A DNA stretch of 64,000 nucleotides from JAAGZL01 sp050288625 (GTDB taxonomy: Bacteria; Pseudomonadota; Gammaproteobacteria; Chromatiales; Chromatiaceae): contig JBNKEE010000045.1 in the NCBI GenBank assembly GCA_050288625.1, forward strand, positions 1 to 64,000. The letters run 5' to 3'. Made by a program: the position numbers and the translations under genes. Positions 34,387 to 43,055 of this stretch are shown piece by piece (position 1 is the stretch's first letter; every line of letters starts with the position of its first letter). The notes below the pieces were generated by a model. It was not told the origin of the DNA. It saw only the letters and a program-made list of their open reading frames with translations, and did not search any database.

Positions 34387-35670
34387 ATGTTTGAACGCCC
34401 CGATACCGGAGAGCGCGCAGTACTGGTACATCAAGATATTGGGATGCGCTCTGACCCGGAACAGTTAAGCGAATTCACAGATCTGGTTATATCCGCTGGT
34501 GCAGAACCACTGGTGACTGTGGTTGGTAGTAGACAGTCACCTGATCCGCGTTTTTTTATTGGACGGGGCAAGGTGGAAGAGATAGAGAATGCCATAGCAG
34601 CAGCAGAGGCTGAAGTGGTCATATTCAATCACGAGCTATCTCCCAGCCAGGAGCGTAATCTGGAGCGGGCATTCAAATGCCGTGTAGTGGATCGAACAGG
34701 CCTGATCCTTGATATATTCGCCCAACGGGCCCGCTCATTCGAGGGCAAGCTACAGGTTGAACTGGCCCAGTTGCGGCACCTATCCACAAGGCTAGTACGA
34801 GGCTGGACTCATTTAGAGAGGCAGAAGGGCGGAATTGGGTTGAGAGGGCCAGGTGAGACCCAGCTTGAAACAGACCGCAGGTTGTTAAATAACCGTATAG
34901 CCCAGATAAAAAAGCGTCTTGAGAAGGTCGACAGTCAGCGTGACCAGGGACGCAGATCCAGAAACAAGGCGGAGGTGCCAACGGTCTCTTTGGTTGGGTA
35001 TACCAATGCAGGCAAATCCACCTTGTTTAACCATCTTACCGATTCAGGTGTGTATGCTGCCGATCAGTTATTCGCCACACTGGATCCAACTCTAAGACGG
35101 GTGGAACTGCCAGGGGAAGGGACTGTTGTTCTAGCAGATACGGTTGGATTTATCTCTCGTCTGCCACATGAGTTGGTTGCCGCCTTTAAATCAACCCTGC
35201 AAGAAACCGTATTAGCTGGTCTGTTGATACACGTCATTGACTGCGCTAGCACGCAAAGGTCAGTCTGTGTGGCCGAGGTAAATTCTGTACTTGGACAGAT
35301 AGGAGCAAGCGCAATACCTCAAATCGAGGTCTACAACAAGATAGACCTATTGAATGGAGGTGGTCCTCGGGTAGAACGGGGCGACGACGGATTGGTTAGG
35401 AGAGTCTGGATATCGGCCAAAGATGGAATAGGTATAGATCTTCTGACAGAGGCCATTGCTGAGTTTTTTCATCAGGGGCATGAACGCCATAGGATTCATC
35501 TCAGACCACAGGACGGTCGACTGCGCTCCCGCCTTTATCAGGTGGCGAATGTGTTGTCAGATGAGGTCTTGGAACGTGGCGGATGGGAAATGGAAATCGA
35601 ACTGCCCAGACACGAATATGAACGTCTGCTGAGCAGGGAGCGGGATCTTGAAGGCAGATTAATCACATAG
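34387..35670 (+). CDS. hflX: Ribosome-associated GTPase HflX
   Basis: The 427-residue protein has the HflX N-terminal domain (with DPRFFIGRGKVEEI and FNHELSPSQERNLE), a glycine-rich linker (GIGLRGPGETQLETDRR), and a GTPase domain with G1 GYTNAGKSTLFNHL (about 204-217), ADTVGFISRLPH and YNKIDLL. It rescues or splits stalled ribosomes under stress. It lies between hfq and hflK as in E. coli. Confidence 0.97.
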   Translation: MFERPDTGERAVLVHQDIGMRSDPEQLSEFTDLVISAGAEPLVTVVGSRQSPDPRFFIGRGKVEEIENAIAAAEAEVVIFNHELSPSQERNLERAFKCRVVDRTGLILDIFAQRARSFEGKLQVELAQLRHLSTRLVRGWTHLERQKGGIGLRGPGETQLETDRRLLNNRIAQIKKRLEKVDSQRDQGRRSRNKAEVPTVSLVGYTNAGKSTLFNHLTDSGVYAADQLFATLDPTLRRVELPGEGTVVLADTVGFISRLPHELVAAFKSTLQETVLAGLLIHVIDCASTQRSVCVAEVNSVLGQIGASAIPQIEVYNKIDLLNGGGPRVERGDDGLVRRVWISAKDGIGIDLLTEAIAEFFHQGHERHRIHLRPQDGRLRSRLYQVANVLSDEVLERGGWEMEIELPRHEYERLLSRERDLEGRLIT

Positions 35671-35860
35671 AACGATTATGATTCATGTTGAAATCAGCTG
35701 AATCTGCACCATATAGGGTATAAAGGTGCACATAGTAAGATTTGGAGCGGAATCGAAGGGCAAAACAGCCACTATTTCGGTTCATTTTATTAGGTATGCA
35801 AGCTAGAATTAATCCATTTCGCGGTCAAACCGCATAACTGAATAATCACAGGAGTAGTAC

Positions 35861-37009
35861 ATGGCCTGGAACGAACCCGGTGGGGACAAAGATCCCTGGG
35901 GAGGAAATGGTAAGGATCAGGGTCCACCTGACCTGGATGAGGTGGTAAAGAAGCTTCAGGATAAGATGGGTGGACTATTTGGTGGCGGCAAAAGACCGTC
36001 TGGCGGTGGCTCAGGTACCGATGGGGGTATGCAGGGACCAAGCTCAGCCGGTATCGGTATAATTATTATCGTCCTCTTTCTAGTGTGGTTAGCAAGTGGG
36101 TTTTATATCATCGACCCAGCAGAGCGCGGTGTAATCCTTCGATTTGGCTCTTATCAGGAAGTGACTAAGCCAGGCCCACATTGGCATCTTCCTATACCGA
36201 TCGAAACGGTAGAAAAATTCAATGTGGACGAGGTAAAACCCTTTAGACATCAAGCTCTTATGTTGACCAGGGATGAGAATATCGTTGATATTGAATTGAC
36301 GGTGCAGTACCGAATACAAGATGCCGCTGACTATTGGTTTCAGGATCAGAATCCCGACAAAACCATGCGCGATGCCACGGAAAGCGCTGTGCGCGAGACT
36401 ATTGGTAAAAGCGATATGGATTTCATAGTCACTGAAGGTCGAGGTGCAATCGCAGATAGGATAAAGAAAGGAGTGCAGGACCTGATAAACACTTATCGCA
36501 CTGGTATTGAGATCGTAGGAATCAATATACAGCATGCGAAGCCACCTGAGCAGGTAAAGAGCGCATTCGACGACGCCATTAAGGCCCGCGAGGATAAGGA
36601 GAAAAAAGAGAACAAGGCACAAGCGTACTACAACGGTGTGATTCCGGTGGCACGTGGTAATGCAGCGCGCAAGTTGGCAGATGCAAATGCTTACAAAGAG
36701 AGAGTAATAGCCGAGGCCGAAGGTGATGCCAGCCGTTTCTTGGCGGTTCTTGCGGAGTATGAGAAGGCGCCAGAAGTTACTCGCCAAAGACTATATCTGG
36801 ATACCATTGAGGATGTGTTGGGCAAGACCAACAAGGTAGTGGTGGATACCGACGCAGGCAACAATCTAATGTATCTGCCTTTGGACAAGATGATTCAGTC
36901 GGGCACTAAGCTCCCCGGTGTGAATGTTCCTGTTACTTCGTCAGATGACGCCAGTAAGAGGGAAGAGTCTCGTCAACGTGAGGTCAATCGTGGCAGGAGG
37001 GTACGCTGA
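35861..37009 (+). CDS. hflK: FtsH protease modulator HflK
   Basis: The 382-residue protein has a cytoplasmic Gly/Pro-rich N terminus that typically begins with MAWNEPGG. A single transmembrane helix (about 64-83) is followed by an SPFH/band-7 domain and a C-terminal helical region. With HflC it builds the large periplasmic cage around FtsH. It ends one base into hflC. The 190-base gap upstream contains no obvious terminator, so an independent promoter may be present. Confidence 0.96.
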   Translation: MAWNEPGGDKDPWGGNGKDQGPPDLDEVVKKLQDKMGGLFGGGKRPSGGGSGTDGGMQGPSSAGIGIIIIVLFLVWLASGFYIIDPAERGVILRFGSYQEVTKPGPHWHLPIPIETVEKFNVDEVKPFRHQALMLTRDENIVDIELTVQYRIQDAADYWFQDQNPDKTMRDATESAVRETIGKSDMDFIVTEGRGAIADRIKKGVQDLINTYRTGIEIVGINIQHAKPPEQVKSAFDDAIKAREDKEKKENKAQAYYNGVIPVARGNAARKLADANAYKERVIAEAEGDASRFLAVLAEYEKAPEVTRQRLYLDTIEDVLGKTNKVVVDTDAGNNLMYLPLDKMIQSGTKLPGVNVPVTSSDDASKREESRQREVNRGRRVR

Positions 37010-37881
37010 TGTCATCTAAAGCACTTGGATCATTAATGGCTATAGCCATGGTTGCGATTGTGGTGTCGCTTTCCGCCTTTACCGTAAAGCAGTGGGAACT
37101 GGCTATTAAATTAAGGCTGGGTGAGATCGTTGATGCAGAATATAAACCAGGCCTGCACTGGATGATCCCATTCGTTAATAATGTGAAGATCTTTGACGGA
37201 CGTATTCAAACCCTGGATGCAAACCCTCAACGTTTTCTTACGGGTGAAAAGAAGGACGTAATCGTAGACTCATTCGTCAAATGGCGTATCGCCAACGTAG
37301 GGCAATACTACCGTTCTACGGGTGGTAGCCCCCTACGTACTGCTTCTCTGTTAGCGGAACGGATCAACACCAGTCTGCGTGATGAGTTTGGTAAACGTAC
37401 CATAGTGGAGGTGGTATCGGGTGAACGTGCTGAGATTATGGCGTTGCTTACCAAGGAAGCAGACGAGAAGGCCAACGAGCTTGGCGTAGAGGTTATAGAT
37501 GTTAGAATCAAGCGTATCGACCTGCCGTCAGAGGTTAGTGGCTCAGTGTATGAACGTATGCGCGCGGAACGTGAACGGGTTGCAAAAGACTGGCGTGCCC
37601 AGGGTGACGAGGCGGCGGAAAGAATCACAGCGGATGCAGATCGTCAACGTACGGTGATCCTGGCCAATGCCTTCCGTGATGCAGAGAAACTGCGCGGCGA
37701 GGGCGATGCCAAGGCCGCAGCTATCTATGCCAAGGCCTATGAGACCAACAGCGAGTTCTACGCTTTCTATAGAAGTCTTGCGGCCTATCGTTCTGTATTC
37801 GCCAACACGGGAAATATGATGGTATTAAAACCTGATTCAGAGTTTTTCAGATATTTTGACAAGAAGGGTAAGGAACAATAG
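37009..37881 (+). CDS. hflC: FtsH protease modulator HflC
   Basis: The 290-residue protein has an N-terminal membrane anchor (about 7-25), an SPFH/band-7 domain with VKQWELAIKLRLGEI, and a long helix rich in Ala/Arg/Glu typical of HflC. It ends near MMVLKPDSEFFRYF. Its ATG shares a base with the hflK stop, so both are translated together. A strong terminator follows 31 bases after its stop. Confidence 0.96.
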   Translation: MSSKALGSLMAIAMVAIVVSLSAFTVKQWELAIKLRLGEIVDAEYKPGLHWMIPFVNNVKIFDGRIQTLDANPQRFLTGEKKDVIVDSFVKWRIANVGQYYRSTGGSPLRTASLLAERINTSLRDEFGKRTIVEVVSGERAEIMALLTKEADEKANELGVEVIDVRIKRIDLPSEVSGSVYERMRAERERVAKDWRAQGDEAAERITADADRQRTVILANAFRDAEKLRGEGDAKAAAIYAKAYETNSEFYAFYRSLAAYRSVFANTGNMMVLKPDSEFFRYFDKKGKEQ

Positions 37882-37911
37882 AGCGAAGATATAACATCTT
37901 CGTGAACAATG

Positions 37912-37940
37912 GCCGGGCGGTAGACGCCCGGCATTTTTTT
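37912..37940 (+). terminator. Rho-independent terminator after hflC
   Basis: GCCGGGCG and CGCCCGGC form a stem around TAGA-type loop bases, followed by ATTTTTTT. A smaller hairpin (CGAAGAT/ATCTTCG) lies just before it at about 37,884-37,902. Confidence 0.92.
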
Positions 37941-38014
37941 GCAGAAAATTGCACATCGGCAATCGCTCCTGCGTTGCTCTACCGCCTGCATCCGTGCAGG
38001 CGTGCATTTTCTGC
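37941..38014. repeat. Intergenic palindromic repeat with imperfect terminal inverted repeats
   Basis: The ends GCAGAAAATTGCAC and GTGCATTTTCTGC are inverted repeats differing by one deleted base. They enclose an inner stem, CGCCTGCA-TCCG-TGCAGGCG. Its middle (CATCGGCAATCGCTCCTGCG) aligns with a segment at about 42,922-42,970, so both belong to one dispersed family. Two more hairpins follow at 38,019-38,045 and 38,054-38,076. Confidence 0.65.
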
Positions 38015-38105
38015 ACTTCCACCATCTGACCGCCAGGGATGGTGGGAATGCAAAATGATTGTTTGTAGCAATCATTGCCCAGACGGTCGGTAAAACGGAG
38101 GCATA

Positions 38106-38291
38106 ATGTGGCATGATCTACTTGCGGCCCTAGCGCTGGTAATGGTCATAGAAGGTATATTGCCATTCCTCAATCCGGGTGCTATGCGCAATATTATGCG
38201 TACCATGAGTGATATGGATGACAGATCACTGCGTATTAGCGGTCTAGTTAGCATGGCTATGGGTGTTGTCATGCTATATCTGGTACATTAA
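38106..38291 (+). CDS. yjeT: DUF2065 small membrane protein (YjeT)
   Basis: The 61-residue protein consists of two transmembrane helices (about 4-22 and 44-60) joined by a charged loop with the family signature PGAMRNIMRTM. Function is unknown. It occurs between hflC and purA in E. coli too, and here hisZ is added between it and purA. A GGAGG-like ribosome site precedes the ATG. Confidence 0.9.
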   Translation: MWHDLLAALALVMVIEGILPFLNPGAMRNIMRTMSDMDDRSLRISGLVSMAMGVVMLYLVH

Positions 38292-38313
38292 TGATCCTTT
38301 ACAGGTTCAGATT

Positions 38314-39492
38314 ATGCAAAGAGAAAACTGGTTATTGCCTGAGGGCGTAGATGAGGTACTGCCGCCTGAGGCTGCAGTGGTAGAGAGGTTGAGGCGCGAT
38401 CTTCTGGATTTGTATGCCAGTTGGGGATATCAACTGGTACTTCCACCATTTGTCGAATATCTAGAGTCACTGCTAATTAGCGTAGGTGGTGATCTGGACC
38501 TGAAGACGTTTAAGGTAACCGACCAGGTAACCGGTCGCACTCTGGGCATCAGGGCCGATATAACCACTCAAGCTGCTCGTATAGATGCCCATCAGATGCG
38601 TGACGAAGGCCCAACTCGCCTCTGTTATGCTGGGACCGTCTTGCATACCAAAAGCGATGGATTTGTTGGTTCCAGAGCGCCAATGCAGGTTGGGGCGGAA
38701 CTGTATGGTCACTCAGGAGTGGAGAGTGACCTGGAGATCATCTGCCTGATGATGGAGACCCTTAAGCTTGCGGGTCTGAAAGACATATATATAGATCTTG
38801 GTCACGTAGGTATATTCAGGGGCCTGGTGCGTCAAGCAGGGCTTACCGAACAGAGTGAGATGGAACTGTTTGATGCCTTGCAACGCAAGTCGATTCCAGA
38901 AATCAAAGATCTCATTGGTAGATTCCAGATTGCTGAGCAGGAGGCCGCCTTGCTTCTAGCTCTGCCAGAGCTGAGTGGAGACGATGCCCTGGATAGGGCA
39001 GCGACGGTGTTAGCCAAGGCAAACCAGGATGTGAAAGATGCATTGCATGACCTGGTACGTCTGGCAGAGTTGGTAAACATACGCATGCCGGAACTCTCCC
39101 TGCACTTTGATCTGGCGGAGCTACGTGGCTATCACTATCATACAGGGGTCGTATTTGCAGCTTTTGTCCCTGGGCTGGGGCAGGAAGTGGCCAGGGGTGG
39201 GCGTTACGACGATATAGGTGAGGCATTTGGACGCGCTCGTCCCGCATGTGGTTTCAGCTCTGATCTGAAGCTGTTGATGCGTTTGAATAAAGATGTGGAG
39301 CAGACCGCCAATGATGGTATATTTGCTCCCTGGTCGGATGATCCAAGCCTATTTCAGGCCATCGCAAAGCTGCGGCAGTCGGGAAAGAGGGTGGTCATGG
39401 GCCTGCCGAGACAGGTCGGATCCGCCGCAGAGATGGGTTGCAACTCAGTTTTGATGGATCAGGGTGGAGAATGGGTGGTTATGTCCGCTTAG
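38314..39492 (+). CDS. hisZ: ATP phosphoribosyltransferase regulatory subunit HisZ
   Basis: I use ATG 38,314 (392 residues), where the family's usual beginning NWLLPEGVDEVLPPEA appears. The protein is a histidyl-tRNA-synthetase paralogue with a class II core (KTFKVTDQVTGRTLGIRADI, ARGGRYDDIGEAFGRARPAC) but no anticodon-binding domain. It is too short for HisS. HisZ partners with the short form of HisG in histidine synthesis, so this organism should have a short HisG. The position just before purA is common in bacteria that carry hisZ. Confidence 0.93.
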   Translation: MQRENWLLPEGVDEVLPPEAAVVERLRRDLLDLYASWGYQLVLPPFVEYLESLLISVGGDLDLKTFKVTDQVTGRTLGIRADITTQAARIDAHQMRDEGPTRLCYAGTVLHTKSDGFVGSRAPMQVGAELYGHSGVESDLEIICLMMETLKLAGLKDIYIDLGHVGIFRGLVRQAGLTEQSEMELFDALQRKSIPEIKDLIGRFQIAEQEAALLLALPELSGDDALDRAATVLAKANQDVKDALHDLVRLAELVNIRMPELSLHFDLAELRGYHYHTGVVFAAFVPGLGQEVARGGRYDDIGEAFGRARPACGFSSDLKLLMRLNKDVEQTANDGIFAPWSDDPSLFQAIAKLRQSGKRVVMGLPRQVGSAAEMGCNSVLMDQGGEWVVMSA

Positions 39493-39540
39493 GCCATATG
39501 CAAAAATCATAAAAGAAATTCACATTTAGAGAATCAAATA

Positions 39541-40836
39541 ATGGGTAGAAATGTCGTGGTTATCGGCACCCAGTGGGGTGACGAGGGTAAGGGTAAGATT
39601 GTCGATCTTCTTACGGATAGGGCAAAGGCGGTGGTCCGTTTTCAAGGGGGACATAACGCCGGTCACACATTGGTAATTGATGGTGAGAAGACGGTTCTGC
39701 ACCTTATTCCTTCGGGCATACTGCGCGAAAATGTCCGCTGCCTTATTGGAAACGGCGTAGTCTTATCTCCTGAAGCACTGCTGCATGAAGTGGATGAGCT
39801 GGAGAAGAAAGGGGTTCCGGTGACCTCGCGACTTGGTATCAGTGAATCCTGCCCATTGATTTTGCCTTACCATATAGCCCTGGACCAGGCTCGTGAGGCT
39901 GCTCGCGGCAAAAAGGCGATCGGCACCACAGGTCGTGGTATAGGTCCTGCCTACGAGGACAAGGTTTCTCGCCGCGGTATACGCCTGGGTGAACTGCAGG
40001 ACATTGAGCACTTTAAAGACCGACTACGCGAGGTCATGGAGTATCACAACTTCTCTCTGGAACACTATTTTAAGGCAGAACCAGTGGATTATGGACAGGT
40101 GCTGGACCAGGCTCTGGCCCAGGCAGAACGCATCTTGCCAATGTTGGAAGATGTAACAGGTACCTTGCATAAGATGAGCGCTGCCGGTGAGAACATCATG
40201 TTCGAAGGCGCACAGGGCGCGCTTCTGGATATTGATCATGGCACCTATCCATATGTGACATCTTCAACCACTACCGCCGGTGGAGCTGCCAGCGGCAGTG
40301 GCATGGGCCCGTGTAGCCTGGATTATATCCTGGGCATAGTTAAGGCTTACACCACACGGGTTGGAGCAGGGCCATTTCCCACAGAGCTTTTTGATGAGGT
40401 GGGGGACCACCTCGGCACCAAAGGCCACGAGTTTGGCGCTACCACCGGGCGTCAACGTCGCTGCGGTTGGTTGGACATCGTTTCTTTGAAGCGCTCCCTG
40501 CAAATCAATAGCGTAACCGGTATCTGTATTACCAAGTTGGATGTATTGGACGGTCTGGAGAAGATAAAGATCTGTGTGGGATACCAGCTTGATGGTAAAG
40601 AGATAGATATACCACCAGTGGGAGCTGACCTCATAGAAAAGTGCGATCCAATATATATCGAAGTTTCTGGATGGAGTGAATCGACGGTCGATGCTAAGAG
40701 CTATGATGATCTGCCAACGGCCGCTCAGGAGTATCTAAAGAAAGTGGAAGAGCTTACCGGTGTACCCATAGACGTGATTTCCACTGGACCGGATCGCGCT
40801 GAGACCCTGATCCTTCGCAATCCATTCGACGCCTGA
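39541..40836 (+). CDS. purA: Adenylosuccinate synthetase PurA
   Basis: The 431-residue enzyme starts with VVVIGTQWGDEGKGKIVD (GTP-binding loop) and contains GHNAGHTLV, IGTTGRGIGPAYEDK, GAQGALLDIDHGTYPYVTSS and TTGRQRRCGWLD. It joins IMP and aspartate with GTP to form adenylosuccinate, the first committed step to AMP. It follows hisZ by 48 bases. Confidence 0.98.
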   Translation: MGRNVVVIGTQWGDEGKGKIVDLLTDRAKAVVRFQGGHNAGHTLVIDGEKTVLHLIPSGILRENVRCLIGNGVVLSPEALLHEVDELEKKGVPVTSRLGISESCPLILPYHIALDQAREAARGKKAIGTTGRGIGPAYEDKVSRRGIRLGELQDIEHFKDRLREVMEYHNFSLEHYFKAEPVDYGQVLDQALAQAERILPMLEDVTGTLHKMSAAGENIMFEGAQGALLDIDHGTYPYVTSSTTTAGGAASGSGMGPCSLDYILGIVKAYTTRVGAGPFPTELFDEVGDHLGTKGHEFGATTGRQRRCGWLDIVSLKRSLQINSVTGICITKLDVLDGLEKIKICVGYQLDGKEIDIPPVGADLIEKCDPIYIEVSGWSESTVDAKSYDDLPTAAQEYLKKVEELTGVPIDVISTGPDRAETLILRNPFDA

Positions 40837-40843
40837 TCATGCC

Positions 40844-41530
40844 TTGTCTTGCTCCATAGACAAAACCGATGGCTCTTTGCGGCAGTTATGGCTTCGGCGC
40901 TGGCGGGAAGGTGATATCGGCTGGCATCATAAGGAGATAAATACACACCTGCTCGCACACTGGCATAAGCTGGAGATGGAGCGAGGTTCTCGGGTGTTTG
41001 TACCCATGTGTGGCAAGAGCCTGGATATGGTATGGCTTGCGCAACAAGGACATTCCATTATTGGTGTAGAGATCAGCGATATAGCAGTAGAGCAGTTCTT
41101 TTCTGAACAGAAATTGATTCCAGAGGTAACTAGTTACGGAGCATTCCAGAGATTTCAGGCTGGGAGCTACGAACTTCTCTGCGGTGACATATTTCAACTC
41201 AAGCCAGATCAAATCATGGGGATAAGCGCTGTCTATGATCGCGCCTCCCTGGTTGCTTTGGATGCTAGATACAGGAGCGCTTACGCAGATCTGCTGACTG
41301 ATCTCCTCCCAGCTAGATGTTCAGCCCTGCTGGTTTCCATGGATTATCCACAGGATGAGATGCAGGGTCCCCCCTACTCAGTACCCGAGGGGGAAGTATA
41401 TACCCTGTTCGGTGATGACTTTGTTATTACATGTCTTAGCACATTGGACCTGCTTAAGGATACCAGTCGCTACCGTGGTAAGGGTCTCAGTAGACTGTCT
41501 GAACATATATACAGGCTGCAGCGTCAATGA
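40844..41530 (+). CDS. tpm: Thiopurine S-methyltransferase family protein
   Basis: The 228-residue protein has the TPMT signature LWLRRWREGDIGWH near the start. SAM-binding motifs follow: VFVPMCGKSLDMVWLAQQGH (about 51-70), VGVEIS-like IIGVEISDIAVEQFF, and VYDRASLVAL. Bacterial members methylate thiopurines and, in some species, selenite or tellurite. No ATG suits this frame near the expected start, so a TTG at 40,844 just after the purA stop is taken; that start is uncertain. Confidence 0.88.
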   Translation: MSCSIDKTDGSLRQLWLRRWREGDIGWHHKEINTHLLAHWHKLEMERGSRVFVPMCGKSLDMVWLAQQGHSIIGVEISDIAVEQFFSEQKLIPEVTSYGAFQRFQAGSYELLCGDIFQLKPDQIMGISAVYDRASLVALDARYRSAYADLLTDLLPARCSALLVSMDYPQDEMQGPPYSVPEGEVYTLFGDDFVITCLSTLDLLKDTSRYRGKGLSRLSEHIYRLQRQ

Positions 41531-41579
41531 TAAGAATCTTTGCTAATATCGTCGTTGTGTTAGATAGAAGAGAGTTTAG

Positions 41580-42836
41580 ATGAACGCACTTGCGCAATTA
41601 TGCAGAACATTCGGGTGTATCATCCTGTTCTTATCCATCTCCTTGCCGCTGCATGCAGCATCCCGTAGCGAAGTTGAGAAGATGTTTGTTGCATGGCTCA
41701 AAGAGGATCTTTGGCCTGAGGCCAAGCGTAAAGGCATATCATCCATCACCTACAAGCAGGCCTTATCCAATGCCAAATTACGTTGGGATCTGCCTGATTT
41801 GGTACCACCTGGTAGTAAACCTCCGGCTAAACGCGAGCAGAGCCAGGCGGAGTTCCGTTCCCCTGCTGCCTATTTTCATCAAGATAGACTCAGTAGGCTG
41901 GCAGACTACGGTCGTGGTCAGGCGCAGAAATGGGACAAGACCATCAGGCAGATAGAACAGAAATACGGTGTGCCCGGCCGCATCATCCTGGCGATATGGG
42001 GTAAAGAGACCAGTTTTGGCCGCGCTAAGCTGGGAAACTCGGCTTTAAGGGTGCTGGCAACCAAGGCCTTTATGTCTACGCGCAAAGATTTGTTTAGGCA
42101 GGAACTGCTGGCAGCGTTGCAGATATTGCAAAGAGGTTATATCAGCAATGGATCTATGCGAAGCTCTTGGGCTGGGGCATTGGGACAACCACAGTTCATG
42201 CCATCGGTCTATCTCAAATATGCCGTAGATTTTGATGGTGACGGCAGACGCGACATCTGGAACTCGGTACCGGATATCATGGCATCTATTGCCAACTATC
42301 TGGCTAAATCCGGTTGGCGGAATGGACGAGATTGGGGATTTGAGGCATCTTTTTCTTCTCAGGTGTTTTGTGCACAAGAGGGGCCGGACCGTAGACGGCT
42401 GATCTCAGAGTGGGTAGAGCAGGGTATAGGACGCATAAATGGTAAACCGTTTCCCAATCATGAGTTGAAAGCCAAAGGTATGATGCTGGTTCCGGCCGGA
42501 ATCTATGGCCCAAAGTTTATAGTCACTCCCAACTTTTATGTGCTGAAGGAGTATAACAACTCTGACCTGTATGCCCTTTATATTGGCAATTTGGCGGATC
42601 GCATAGCATACGGATCTGGTCCGTTTCAGGGAAAATGGGGTGATGTGGGTAGGATGCTGCGCTCGGATATAGCAAGTATGCAGCGAAAATTAGAGCAAGA
42701 AGGTTATGATGTAGGTGGCGCCGACGGACTGCCTGGCTATAAGACTCGACGCTCCATCGGCGAGTGGCAACAAAAGAGCGGCATGAAACCAAGCTGTTTT
42801 CCTACTACTGGTTTGGTGTCGCGATTGCGTGATTAA
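41580..42836 (+). CDS. Lytic murein transglycosylase (MltB family) with peptidoglycan-binding domain
   Basis: The 418-residue protein has a signal peptide (about 1-27), an SLT_2/MltB catalytic domain with the catalytic Glu in AIWGKETSFG (about 138-147) and GALGQPQFMPSVY. A C-terminal PG_binding_1 domain (about 355-418, LEQEGYDVGGADGLPGYKTR) completes it. No lipobox is seen, so it appears to be a soluble periplasmic form. It cleaves glycan strands to leave anhydromuramyl ends. It stands 49 bases after tpm. Confidence 0.94.
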   Translation: MNALAQLCRTFGCIILFLSISLPLHAASRSEVEKMFVAWLKEDLWPEAKRKGISSITYKQALSNAKLRWDLPDLVPPGSKPPAKREQSQAEFRSPAAYFHQDRLSRLADYGRGQAQKWDKTIRQIEQKYGVPGRIILAIWGKETSFGRAKLGNSALRVLATKAFMSTRKDLFRQELLAALQILQRGYISNGSMRSSWAGALGQPQFMPSVYLKYAVDFDGDGRRDIWNSVPDIMASIANYLAKSGWRNGRDWGFEASFSSQVFCAQEGPDRRRLISEWVEQGIGRINGKPFPNHELKAKGMMLVPAGIYGPKFIVTPNFYVLKEYNNSDLYALYIGNLADRIAYGSGPFQGKWGDVGRMLRSDIASMQRKLEQEGYDVGGADGLPGYKTRRSIGEWQQKSGMKPSCFPTTGLVSRLRD

Positions 42837-42881
42837 CCGGAGAAGTTATTTATACACTTTATTTTTTGCCGTAATCTATTT

Positions 42882-43016
42882 CCCCCTCACCATAACCCTG
42901 GGCTTAGGCCTCCTGCGTCGCCATCGATAATTGCTCCTACATTATTCTACCTTCGCCCGTCCATGGGCTCGTAACTCCTCCATCCCTGGAGTCGTCCCCG
43001 CGGTGGGGAGAGGGGA
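42882..43016. repeat. Nested repeats: one palindromic repeat interrupted by another
   Basis: Outer parts CCCCCTCACCATAACCCT (from 42,882) and CCCCGCGGTGGGGAGAGGGG (from 42,996) match the two halves of the repeat family seen at 5,882. Between them about 95 bases (42,900-42,994) include GCTCCTACATTATTCTACC, which aligns with the repeat at 37,957-37,984. One repeat therefore appears to have inserted into another. Confidence 0.55.
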
Positions 43017-43022
43017 GATGTA

Positions 43023-43050
43023 TGGCATCAAATAATTCCATTTGATGCCA
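43023..43050. terminator. Perfect inverted repeat between convergent genes
   Basis: TGGCATCAAAT and ATTTGATGCCA form an 11-base-pair stem with a six-base loop, five bases beyond the bioA stop. There is no T-run on either strand; it may serve as a weak bidirectional end. Confidence 0.45.
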
Positions 43051-43055
43051 GGTTA

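Noticed and set aside
38314..39492. Histidyl-tRNA synthetase HisS
   Set aside because: The protein is too short, lacks the anticodon-binding domain and precedes purA, which fits HisZ.
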